A DNA stretch of 64,000 nucleotides from Buxus sempervirens (lineage: Eukaryota; Streptophyta; Magnoliopsida; Buxales; Buxaceae). Made by a program: the position numbers and the translations under genes. Each line of letters opens with the position of its first letter. Positions within the stretch are counted from its first letter, which is position 1. Below the pieces are notes generated by a model. That model did not search any database. It had not been told where the DNA came from and saw only the letters and a list, made by a program, of their open reading frames with translations. Positions 36,042 to 46,326 of the stretch are shown here, in pieces. The stretch is from NCBI GenBank assembly GCA_947561395.2, contig OX387187.1, forward strand, positions 39,475,829 through 39,539,828. Reading direction: 5' to 3'.

Positions 36042-38461
36042 ACATAGATGCTTCGGTTGCAGAGCCAAGCAAAGTTCACTAGTCCCTCAAATTGGTAAAA
36101 TTTAAGATTGTTCAAGTCTGAGAATCTCTTCAAAAGCAGAATACCTTTGATGACTATGGAAGCTTTGCACATAACCTTTGATTCTCAATTGGGGAAGAAA
36201 GAAGAGAACTCACTTGGTAGACTATGCTATCAAAACATCCTACGGCACAAGTTGCATTATAACATAAGCTTAGTTGTTTTCCCTACCTTTCCCTTATATG
36301 ATTATATTTGTGAAAAATTAATTTATTTTACTTAATTATAGGTTTTACTCCAATATTAGTCGCTAATTTTGGTTTCTAAGTTTCGATGTTATCACTGATG
36401 ATTCGTCTGTAGTAACCTCTGAACAAGACTATAAATATTTCCCAACACCCCCACCTTCTTTTACCGGTCTTATTTATTTATTTTTATTGCAAATTGCTTA
36501 TCTTCAGAGTTTGGGATGCACTGTTGTTCCTACATCACGTCTGCTTGCTTCTCGGTTGATTTAGCAGTACAAGTCTATTTGAGGAAGGACGTGTGTTGAT
36601 TAGAAACGTTTGGTTATTGGGACACTTGATGTTTGTCCGTTTCATCACTTATATCTATATCATGTAAAGGTATATCAAATTCACTTCTAAGAGCTTGTAA
36701 TCTAATCATGTTCTTTTTGTCATCTCCTTCATTATACGAGGATTAAAAGTGTATATATATTATGATTGCTTAATTTGTAGTCAGGTCTAGTTTCTTTCCA
36801 AAATAACCTCACATCTACAGCTTGATAAATGAAAAACAATGCATTATTAGACTCTATTAAGATTTTTTTTTAAATCTTTGAGTTGTTATTGGATTAGAGA
36901 TGTTGGAACAAAAAGTCTAGAAATCCAATCTGAACAATGTCCCATAAATCTTGAGATCCATGCAACACTTTGTTTGAACACTCAATTGACTTTAATTCTT
37001 CCCATTTAAACGATATTTGGAGCCATCATTGTCTATCATCAATGGCCCTGATACCACTTTGTTGTTAGGATGGAGTTAAACCAAGAGAATGGAGGAACAA
37101 GGACAAAAAATCAACATAAAAGTGTGCTCTCGATGTAAGAAACACTTAACAAAAAAGTTGAGCTTATATCACAATTACTCTAATAACTTCATTCTTTGTT
37201 GTAAATATTTTGGTGCAAATTTTGGATGACTTTTGATTGATTTTAAGAGTTTTATATTCCCAAACTCATTAAACTAATAATGCATAAACACGATACACAG
37301 AAGATTTCAAAACAGAAATAAAGAGCAATGTTACGTGCCCAACCGTTGCTCCATAAGCCCGAAGGCTTATAGAGACTTCGTTAGTTAAGCACTTAACATT
37401 TAGAACCACAACACTCCACCATGCTTCCATAGCCGATGTCTCTCATTCCATCGACACTGACTCGGTGGTAGCTCTTTCTTTTTGGCTGGATTCACTCATT
37501 TATCAGTATTCAATGACTTTATCACAATGCGCATATATAATACCGAAGCATTTTAATTTAGCCTATAAGTCACCCCGTTCATGAATTGATCCAAGGACAT
37601 GGTGGTTGACTCTGATGCAATTTGTTACGTGTGTAAGTGTTGCTCCAAAAGCCCCATGGCTTATGGAGACCTCGTTAGTTAACATCTAAATAGGCAAGCT
37701 AACTACCCCGTACAAAGATTAATTGTAGGCGAACACATGTATTGAACAAAATCGTTTTCTATTCCACGTAGAGAATCCCGCATTTACTATATATTTAAGT
37801 GGGTCCCAAATAAAACAATAGGGTAGCAAACTTTATCTTCTCTTTTTTTGCTGCAAAAAGGCTTGGAGCTTGGTTGCAGTTACATAGCTTGATATAATAT
37901 GTATATAGCTTTTCAAAACAGGATTTCTTAATCACTTAGAAGGTATTGATGCCTTGCTTACAAATAGGAGGGAGCATTAATTGGTATTGGGGAGTTCTTA
38001 GATTACTCTTTTTGCATATTTTTGTGTAAAACGTGCATGCAAGGATAGGTAGCCAATTTGGTGGTAGATCCGAAATAGAAAAGAAACATCCAAGAAGAGA
38101 GGCAAACAATATCCTCTCGACCCTTTTTAGCAAATTGGTTCATTTTTGTTTTTTTGGTCTTTTAGTCCATTTTCAAATTTTGTCTCTTTACTTTAAAAGA
38201 GTCTCTCTTGGGAATGGGGCAAGTTAACGCGGACTGTATTATAAGATACAAAATAAATGTTTAAAATGTAATATATATGTTAATAAAGTGTTTGGTTTGA
38301 GGAAACATAATACTTCGTAACTATAGGGTAGAGAGAGACAATGTTTTTCACTATTATATAACTAAGGCATGTGGTGTGGTGAAGTTTTAACTCTTAAATC
38401 TTACACAAATAACCACAATCAGGGTTAACGCATTTATGCATAAAATCTTATTATTGAGTTT
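36042..38461. other. Gene-poor stretch with a decayed copia remnant
   Basis: At 37043-37057 GGCCCTGATACCACTT is the complement of a plant iMet-type primer site (one mismatch), followed by TGTTGTTAGG, a possible LTR end. This suggests a minus-strand copia relic around 36900-37330. Two diverged copies of a 60-base segment (TTACGTG...GTTGCTCCA...GAGAC-TCGTTAGTTAA) lie at 37332-37390 and 37624-37682. No ORF is supported. Confidence 0.4.
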
Positions 38462-38662
38462 TGTTGGAAATGATGGCTCATATTCTGGGTCCAAGGGGAG
38501 GGACCTGGGTTGTATATATATATTGATGTAACCCTAATCGTTTTCATATAGTGGAAATTTTGTCGTACCCAGTGGATGTAGGCAAATCGCCGAACCACTT
38601 AAATTCTATGTGTTCTTCTTCTGTCCCTTTTCTTTACTATTTTGATTACATGATTCTCAACA
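38462..38662 (+). mobile_element. Solo copia-type LTR, 201 bp
   Basis: It starts TGTTGGAAATGATGG and ends GATTCTCAACA, with a perfect 5-bp duplication AGTTT (38457-38461 and 38663-38667). It contains CTGGGTCCAAGGGGAGG, TATATATATATTGATGTAAC and GGATGTAGGCAAATCGCCG, a combination typical of a widespread plant copia LTR family. Confidence 0.85.
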
Positions 38663-38971
38663 AGTTTTATAAATCCCACTGTTACTGAGATCTTACTGTT
38701 GAACAAAATGTTCTTGCTGCATGCTAATTGGCGGTTACCCATAAAAAACTGTCTAAGATTATTAATTGCATTTTATTTTGTTATTTCTTGGGGTATTAAT
38801 TTGGTATCAGATACTAATCTCACATATATATATAAGCTTATAACAACAACTCAACATATTACAAAATGAACTTGCTATAAGATAGCCCGACCAATTAGTA
38901 AGGTATATATATAACCGATGATCGGGATAACGAGTTGCTGGTTACAGGCATGTTTAGTGTCGCACATGGTA

Positions 38972-39118
38972 TGTGACATCTAGATCCCACATTGGAAACG
39001 GATTAATTTCTAATAAGGCATAAGAGTCAGGAAAAACACTCTAACTAGCAAGACACCTTTTGGGAACAAAACCTTAGGCCCAAAGCTGACAATTACCTCG
39101 CTAGGTTGGATCGTTACA
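38972..39118 (+). mobile_element. TRIM/SMART-like short LTR
   Basis: A 147-bp segment runs from TGTGACATCTAGATCCCACA to GGTTGGATCGTTACA with the boxes ATCCCACATTGGAAACGGA and CCTCGCTAGGTTGGATC, a layout seen in plant terminal-repeat-in-miniature elements. Flanks TGGTA and TAATA match at only three of five positions, so the insertion is old or the ends are slightly off. Confidence 0.6.
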
Positions 39119-40608
39119 TAATAGTTATCATAGCTAGAGTTTACCATTTTCAATTCTTGTAAGTATTTGAATTCAATTTGAAGTTTTGAATGGCTCTTCG
39201 TCTAAGTATTCACATCCTTTGGAATTGCCGGATGCGATCAGCATCTCGTGTGATGAGAGAGAATGGGTTACCTGTCACCTTTGTCTCTGGTTGTAAGGAG
39301 TTCTCTCTACTAACCCTGATATTTTTGTGTGGTAGTTCAAGGAGAAGTCTCGGAAAAACTTGTCTTAATTTATGTTTTAAATTTTAATTTTCAATTCATG
39401 AGACGATATATATTGAGCTTTTTAATTTTGATTGAATTGTAGAATCCTCAATGCCCAAGTCGTCGTCCAAGATAGGATGTGATCGAAACAGTAATTCCAG
39501 GACTTTCTTTGTTAATTAAGCTATAATCTCCACTAAAAATAGTTTTCACCATAAAACCAAAGGCTTACTTATGTGTTACGACTCAATCTAGTATCAATTT
39601 TACAGCACAAACCGAATGCTTATGCTACTTTGCTTGGTTTTTCTTGGATGGCAACTGTCTCATTGTAATTATTGTGGACTGGTATGGGGTGTTAATTGGT
39701 TAGGCCCATCGGATGTGGACCTAATCTTGGGTAGAGGGATTTGGTTGCCGGCCGCCCCCAACTAGTCATGAACAGGTAACATGTATTAAAATATATCAAG
39801 GTCTTTATGAGCTTGTGTGGAATAATCCGTGCTTTTTATTCTTTGTTCTCCTTCTTTGGCACTTGAGCTTAGTAGTGATATGTTACTTTTGTGCTGGTAA
39901 GTTGTGGTATGTCAATTGGGCTAATCACTTGGAAAATCTTTCCAATTACTTGCTAATATAATGATTTTATGACAAGTTTGTCAACCTTGAGAAACTACAT
40001 TCACTTGCTACCTCAGTCAATTTGTGCTCATCCCATCTCTACAGTTCCCATGGTCACACCTGCAATTGTTCTCAAGTAGGTTCCAGAAAAAAAAAAACAG
40101 TGGCTTTGCTTTTCATAGCTTCATCATCTTTGGCTATGATCATTCTCTTCATAGTCCTTTATTGAAAGCAACCTGTGTGTATGGGATTTTGGGTGGACTT
40201 CTAGGTAACTTGGGGATAGAGATGACATCGGGGTTAGGGTGGAACTTGTTCCACTGATCATAAGGTTAATTTACATTACACCTGCATTTGGATTTTGGCT
40301 CACTGTAATTGTTTCTGAGATGAGTTGTGAACAACTGGAAACCTCTCCAAGCTTGGTTGGTAAGGGGGTGATCATGTATAGCTTTTGTCTCTTTCCACCA
40401 CTAAGTGTTAACCCTTACTCCCTGAAGCTCGCAGGTGGAGGGATTAGACAATAAGTTAGTCGCAAGTGGGATACATATTTCCTCCGTGTCTTTGTGTCAC
40501 ATCGTGTTGTGATCTTCAGTCCACTGGTTCTATGATAATTGATGATCCACTTCTTGGTGAATCTTTATGCAATATTCAACCAATGACCCATCATCACTGC
40601 TTCTGCTA

Positions 40609-40620
40609 TGCCACGTGGCA
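40609..40620. promoter_or_regulatory. G-box palindrome upstream of EXLB gene
   Basis: TGCCACGTGGCA is a perfect palindrome with a CACGTG core, of the type bound by plant bZIP and bHLH factors, 664 bp before the start codon of the expansin-like gene. Function is inferred from motif only. Confidence 0.45.
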
Positions 40621-41174
40621 TGGCTGGAAGATCAGACGGCCAGGATTGGTTGGTAACCACCCAGTTGTGGCTCCGTTCACATGGTTCATGCACGAAGATC
40701 ATTATGGTAACTAGTCATGGATATTGTATTCGTGCTTGTGCGCCTAATTCTAGGTCCACTTGTGCAAATCCATGACACAAAAGGGTGAGGTGGTGAAGGA
40801 TAAGAACATATGCAGCTAGCACACCATCCTACCTGGTTGAATCTCAGTGATACAACACCAAATTAAACAACTTGTTTTGCAGATTAATCCCATTGTAATT
40901 AATGAGCTAGCCCATAGCTTTAGCTTTTGATTCAAAAACACATATGGGTTAAGATATGTATATCAATAATAGAGAGTGAATGTAAGTGGGGGAATTTTCC
41001 TTATGTCAGGCGTTGTGGGTGTATGACTAAAAGTGAAACAAGAGAACGAAAAGTTGGGCAAGTCAGGGTTAATGGGGTTTGTTGCTCTTAATATATTTAA
41101 TTTTCTTCTAATCAAATGGTCTTATGGAGTCAATTTGGGCCCCTCAGGGATGAAAGTATTGTGACTCCCTCAGC

Positions 41175-41182
41175 TATAAATA
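41175..41182 (+). promoter_or_regulatory. TATA box of the expansin-like gene
   Basis: TATAAATA lies 102 bp before the ATG at 41284, a usual distance for a plant promoter with a leader of about 75 bases. Confidence 0.6.
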
Positions 41183-41283
41183 TGGCTTCAGTTTGTATGT
41201 TCCCTCAACCACAACCTTCCTCGATCTCCATCAGTAGTTTTAGAGGATTTTGTCATTAAACGACTTGTAAAGACCTATTAGAC

Positions 41284-42518
41284 ATGGGTCTGGAACATAG
41301 CTTTGTCTCCTCTTGTGTTCTGTGTTTTCTTGTTCTCTTTCCTATGTTATGTAGCTCTCAGGACCCCTTTGAGTACTCTAGAGCTACTTACTACGGTAGC
41401 CATGATAGCTATGGAACCCCAAGTACGCTCTCTCTCTCTCATCTCTGTTATGTATTATGTCAATGTATTTTTACATATGCCGGTTAAGATTGAATAGATA
41501 TAACGTTTTGAAATGAATCAGCCGGGGCATGTGGATATGGAAACTTTGGAAGAAACGTTAATGGTGGACAAGTTTCTGGCGTTTCAAGGCTGTACAAGAA
41601 TGGCACAGGCTGCGGTGCATGCTACCTGGTGAATATATGTCCCTTACGAAGCTATATAAGCTACTGTTTGAAGTTACCAAAAAAAAAAAAAGCTACTGTT
41701 TGAAACTTTCAAAGCAACAATGATGAAAGCCATGAAGCCTCCCTCATGTTTCAATCATTTGTCATTATTCATAATCAGGTGAGGTGCAACATACCGAAAT
41801 TATGCACTGAAGAGGGGGCGAGCATCGTGGTTACAGACCAGTGCCAAGGTGACCGCACCGACTTCATCCTAAGCGTCCGAGCCTACGCAAAGTTGGCGCT
41901 TCCTAACTTGGCCTCAGAACTCATGGCTTACGGTGTAGTTGACGTTGAGTATAAGAGGTAACATCTTCTTCTTCATACATTCACATTTATAACAGGCAGA
42001 TTCTGGAGTGAAACCCAACATAGAGGAGCATTAACATCCTTTAATTTTTGACTGGTTCTTGTTGGTGCCATGCAGGGTCCCATGCCAGTACCCAAGTTAC
42101 AACCTTCTGCTAAAGGTCCATGAACACAGTAGGTATCCTGAATATCTAGCCCTTGTTATACTGTTTCAAGCTGGCCAGAAGGAGATCACAGCGGTTGAAC
42201 TGTGGCAGGTAAGAACAAGCTAGCCCATGAGACCTTCTCCAGTTCTCTCTGAGTTTGTCATTAATGGCGTAAATAAGTTTGCTTTGTTTGTGTTTGGGTT
42301 GCTGTTTTCTGGTGCAGGAGGAATATCAACAATGGAGGCCAATGCGCAGGGCCTATGGTGCAGTCTGGGACACGCATAATACACAAAGGGGTGCACTCAG
42401 CGTCAGACTCCTAGTGAGCGGTTATGCTGAAGGAGAAAAGTGGGTGCAGCTGAGGAGTGTGATCCCTGGTTATTGGAAGGCCGGGGTTGCCTATGACTCA
42501 TCCTTTCAGCTTGATTAA
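41284..42518 (+). CDS. EXLB1: Expansin-like B protein, 5 exons, 252 aa
   Basis: Exons: 41284-41422, 41522-41628, 41779-41957, 42076-42208 and 42318-42518. All junctions have GT...AG, and the coding total is 759 bases including the stop. Residues 1-25 form a signal peptide (a hydrophobic FLVLFPMLCSS run) for export to the cell wall. The N-terminal double-psi-barrel domain shows ATYYGS, GACGYGNFGRNVNGG, SRLYKNGTGCGACY and ASIVVTDQCQGDRTDFIL. The C-terminal CBM63-like domain shows YNLLLKVHEHSRYP, AVWDTHNTQRG and VIPGYWKAGVAYDSSFQLD. The absence of the HFD motif and the HEHS and VIP.WKAGVAYD motifs fit the expansin-like B subfamily. Length matches the family (about 250 aa) and no breaks were seen. 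Expansin-likes are wall proteins whose loosening activity is not proven. It is the only intact gene here, free-standing among transposons. Confidence 0.93.
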
Positions 42519-42556
42519 GTTCATGACATCCAACTTCTACAGCTCTTCTATAGAAG

Positions 42557-42562
42557 AATAAA
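42557..42562 (+). terminator. Polyadenylation signal of the expansin-like gene
   Basis: AATAAA occurs 39 bases after the stop codon. Further AATAAA motifs at about 42654 and 42697 are alternatives. Confidence 0.5.
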
Positions 42563-43925
42563 ACCTTCTTATATATTAATCAGTTCTTGTTAGTATGTCA
42601 TTTTAAGTATAGTTTTTTTCACATAGAGCAAGTGCTAGCTGTAGCTTTTGCTCAATAAATAATGAGTTTGTGTACTTTGTTTGCTCATATATTGAGAATA
42701 AAATAAAGTTTCCCTTTTGCATATGGTTTCATTAAATACAAGTCATACACTTTTTTTTTTTGAAAATACAAGTCATACACTCAGAACAGTGCAAGAACAC
42801 CAAACAGTTATTATATATAAACACACACACATATACAATGGAAAATTAAAGTTGCACCATCAAAACTGGCATGGCTGCCATTAAATTTCTAAGACTGATC
42901 ATACGTTTCTCATCACAGATACATCAAAATGACTTTTCCCAGATCCCCAACCATTTGATGTTCCTAATTGAATCTTTCAAATTCAAATTTGTCTTAAATC
43001 CTAACGGATACCACTATTTGAGCTGTAAACGAAGATGACTGGTATCTGATTCAAATACCACTATTTTCTACATGCACCAATTGTTCCCGTAATTAAATAT
43101 AGTGAACAAGTTCATTAACTTGTCTTTCACATTTATTAGAAGACGACAAATTATCAACAAGTGAACTTCAAATTGAAATAGGGTAGTGAAGAATCTTCAC
43201 CAATTATGTATAACAGAAGCTAACAGTTAGAAAAACTTGATAACAATTCAGATAAAATTTAGATCCTCAAGATTTGGCAAACTACCATGATGTAAGCTGA
43301 AAGGATTTACAACCTTTGGCTTGTCTAAATTTCAGTTCATGGACACCACTCGTACACCACTCATTTGAAAACAATATATCACATAATTCCTAGGGAATAT
43401 CAAATTAAAACGACTCAAACTAAACAGGAACTTACAAAATCCTCAACAAACTTTAACCATCCGCATTAGAGACTCCGGGAATCACAACTATAAGGAGAAA
43501 TTCAAGCAAGACAACGAAATAAAGAGAGGAGGAGAAGAAGTAGAGGACAACATGGAAAAATGTAAACAAATAAAATAAATCACCTCCATCAATGCATACT
43601 CATGGGCAAAAGACAACTTTTTTGTCGCATAAAGTAAAGAAAAGAAAGGAGGGAGGAGAATCTTCATAGATAATAAGAACTGCAAATCACGTTTAAACCT
43701 AGCATACCGTTGTATAAACATGAAATGAAAAGGTGCACCGATGTGAAACAATTGTGTAACATACATCTGTGGGTCTCTGTGTGTAAAATTTATTATTTTC
43801 CATAATATTCACAACAGAAAAATATATTGCGATGATATGATTCCTATAGTGGCTTAATATCAAAAAAGATAGCCAACACAACAAATAAAAACCCTAATGA
43901 AATAACAAGTAAAGCTAAAAGCAAC
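42563..43925. other. Intergenic, no gene seen
   Basis: AT-rich sequence with a short duplicated tract (ACAAGTCATACACT at about 42737 and 42769). The open frames at 43488-43884 on the minus strand show no domain. The remaining exons expected for the USB1-like fragment to the right were not found here. Confidence 0.45.
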
Positions 43926-44360
43926 CTGGGATGTAGACATGTAGGGCGTAGTTACCCTCAACATGTGGAAAGCTCTTGACTCGACTTCCCTCACCAGTTG
44001 ACAAGTACTCTGGAACACAACCCCACACAGAAAGTCATTTCATTATCACCTGAGAAATATATAATAGCATGTGTGCAGGGTTATAAAGTTGAGGAGAACG
44101 TGCAAAGATCGTTTTTGATGAGATAAAGAGACGGGAAATTAAGTTGGGAGCCAATTCGACTGAAGAAAAAGAGTGCCGAAAGGATTAGGCAGATCAAGAT
44201 GAGCAAGAGGCGGTGGCGGCAAATGGCCTAGTTCCTGCGAGTTTGGAGTTCGGCCCAGTTCCTGTGAGTCTGGAGTCCGGAGGGACTAGATTTTCTTAGG
44301 AGGCGATGAAGAGTCGGATTCGGAGGGAGAATCACCATAAGAGGATCTCAGAGCCTCCAT
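43926..44360 (-). pseudogene. USB1-like (U6 snRNA 3' exonuclease) N-terminal fragment
   Basis: The minus-strand ATG at 44358-44360 opens MEALRSSYGDSPSESDSSSP, continuing after an in-frame TAG (44286-44288) to HLPPPPLAHLDLPNP, the Pro-rich N-terminus of plant USB1 proteins. A second exon at 43926-44009, preceded by a CCAG acceptor and followed by GT, encodes EYLSTGEGSRVKSFPHVEGN and then YALHVYIP, a strongly conserved USB1 segment. USB1 is a nuclear phosphodiesterase that trims U6 snRNA. Both HxS/T catalytic motifs belong to later exons, which were not found. With the stop in exon 1 this is a truncated pseudogene. An ORF just upstream (44370-44621) is probably not coding. Confidence 0.72.
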
Positions 44361-45069
44361 TCCCTCCTCTCAATTCTCTGGACCTTGTGTTTCCCCTTCC
44401 TCTCCTGTCGCTTGCATCGCAGGTACGGTCATGCCGGCCAATATGTTGAAGGTGCGCTCAGATCCTCTGTGAAGCACATCCTCTGTGAAACAACGAATCA
44501 TCTGTGAAGCGCAATCCAACAGACCAAAATAAGCAAAGGCGATAATAGTAATTTTGAGCACAATACTTAAAAAAGTATTAAAATTCTCCTGGGCTCTCTC
44601 CTCGACAAGACGAAAACGCACGAAACAAATACATTATTTAACTTATAATCTTCTCGACGTCCAAACTTTCTCTTTTTACTCAGACATTTCTGTGTTTACT
44701 CAGACATTGGCGAGAAAGGACAGGTGTTGTATTTACTCTCACTTTGAAGAAAGGGAAGGGAACTTCCACTTCCAAGTGTTAAAGAAGAAGGGACCACCAC
44801 TCACTCCACCATTATTTGTTTCTATTTAAGGCTGCAACAACCAATCTAAACTAGGTACATAAAAAGCTTTATGGCTTTTTCCATTAATGTCAACCCCCGA
44901 AGATGGTGGAACCTTAAATAAATGCAAATAATGGTCAGGCGAATTACGCCACACCGCCACACATCTATAGAGGACCATGTGGTATCCTCAAAATGAGACC
45001 TTAGGTAACCAAATGATACACCTGGGGTAGTTAAAAAAAATTCAGAAGTAAAGGGAGATAATAAATTTG

Positions 45070-45620
45070 TAATTATGATTCAACCAATTAAGTAATAGGT
45101 ACCTCCCGAAGTAAGCCGTAGGTTGGGTGTACTTAAGCCATAGGTTGGGTGTACTTAAGCCGTAGGTACCCCCAATTAAGCCTAAGGTACACCCCCGTTA
45201 AGACTAAGGTACCCGCATATTTAGCCTTAGGTACACCCGAGGACAACCCTTAGGTACCTGTAAAAAAAAACCCCTCCCAAATAATCCTTGGGTAACCCCA
45301 TTTAGCACTCATAACGCCCACAAAAAGGCTTGTCAAATAAGAATTAGGTACCCTCGAAATTAACAATTAAGCACAATAACCTTAGGTACCCCTAGAAATA
45401 AACAGCCGTCAAATAAGCCATTACCACCATCGAACAAGCCTTAGGTACCCATCGAGTAAATGTAAGGTACACCCCAATTAAGCCTTAGGTACACACCATA
45501 AGAACCTGTAGGTACCCACCAAAAAACCGCAAATTATGCCCTAGGTACCCCCAATTAATCCTTAGGTATCCCCAAAATAAGGCGTAGGTACCCCCAGAAA
45601 TTTTCGTAGGTACTCCAAAT
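45070..45620. repeat. Degenerate GGTACC / TTAAGCCTTAGGTAC repeat field
   Basis: Variants of AAGCCTTAGGTACCCCCAAT recur irregularly every 20-45 bp for about 550 bp. There is no fixed period and no LTR context. The units alternate AAGCC, TTAGGTACC and C-runs. Confidence 0.75.
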
Positions 45621-45629
45621 CACCTGGCA

Positions 45630-45840
45630 CCGATTAATCCTTGGTTGTAATCGTGATGAAACAGAGACTTCACATTCTCTAGAAAGTTAATTGAGAAGGT
45701 TGCGATTAATCTTTGGATTAATCGTGAGTCCTAATCTCGACTTGGCGATTAGTCATGGGTCATAATCATGGAAAATCCGTCTCTTAGAATTCTAATCGCA
45801 GATCTCACGATTAATCGCAGGGCTAATCGCACGGACATGT
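45630..45840. repeat. Degenerate CGATTAATC repeat field
   Basis: CGATTAATC, its complement and variants (GATTAATCGTGA, CGATTAGTCATGG, ACGATTAATCGC) recur in about 200 bp on both strands, forming several small inverted repeats. Confidence 0.6.
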
Positions 45841-46151
45841 TTGGTCTTTTTATTGACTTTATTTTTTCCCAGTATATTCTATCTTATTTTAACCAAACCT
45901 ATGGAGATGAAGAAGGTCCAAAACTTATGTACCACCTTTGTACCCTTGGCGTATCGTAAAAATAATTCGTAGGTACCATGTATCTAAGGTACTAAGAAAT
46001 TATTCCGACGTAATCAAGTTTTGTAATAAGCCCTCCAAATACACCAACTTGGCACATGGTTGAAGAGAATGGTTACCCTGTGATGTTCATGGGTACTATA
46101 TATTATTATTAGTATGATATTCTAAGTGGAATATTTGTTTTATGTTGTAGG

Positions 46152-46326
46152 GACAAATAGATCAAGTCATTTCTACAAGTGGAAGTGAGCAATTAAGTGG
46201 AGATGAGGTCAGTGATGATATAGCGGATATAAATACAGTGCCTGGAGTTGCAAGAGTGCTAAGATTCGATGACGGTGAAGGGCATACTCAAAATTTGAGG
46301 CCATCTGTAGGAATGGAGTTCACATC
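46152..46326 (+). pseudogene. FAR1/FRS-like gene, part 1 (before Tekay insertion)
   Basis: After a splice-acceptor-like TTGTAG an open frame runs 175 bases, ending RPSVGMEFTS at the insertion point. MEF.S.EEAY...Y is the start of the FAR1 DNA-binding domain, and the rest of that domain follows at 59286. FAR1/FHY3-type proteins are transcription factors derived from MULE transposases. Upstream exons were not identified. Confidence 0.75.

Larger units (their letters stand above)
38663..41174. other. Intergenic DNA upstream of the expansin-like gene
   Basis: Apart from the TRIM-like LTR no element or gene was recognised. ORFs at 39190-39387 and 40024-40714 lack recognisable domains. The stretch holds a perfect 12-bp G-box palindrome at 40609-40620. 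Confidence 0.5.
44361..46151. other. Intergenic stretch with two degenerate repeat fields
   Basis: It holds the GGTACC-rich field (45070-45620), a CGATTAATC-rich field (45630-45840) and otherwise no supported gene. A TTATGTTGTAG acceptor at about 46141-46151 leads into the FAR1-like exon. Confidence 0.5.

Noticed and set aside
39190..39387. LINE endonuclease-like start (ILWNCR)
   Set aside because: Only a 6-residue likeness; the rest of the 65-codon frame has no endonuclease motifs.
44370..44621. 83-codon minus-strand ORF upstream of the USB1-like start
   Set aside because: It ends before the USB1-like ATG in a position that would be the leader; no domain seen.
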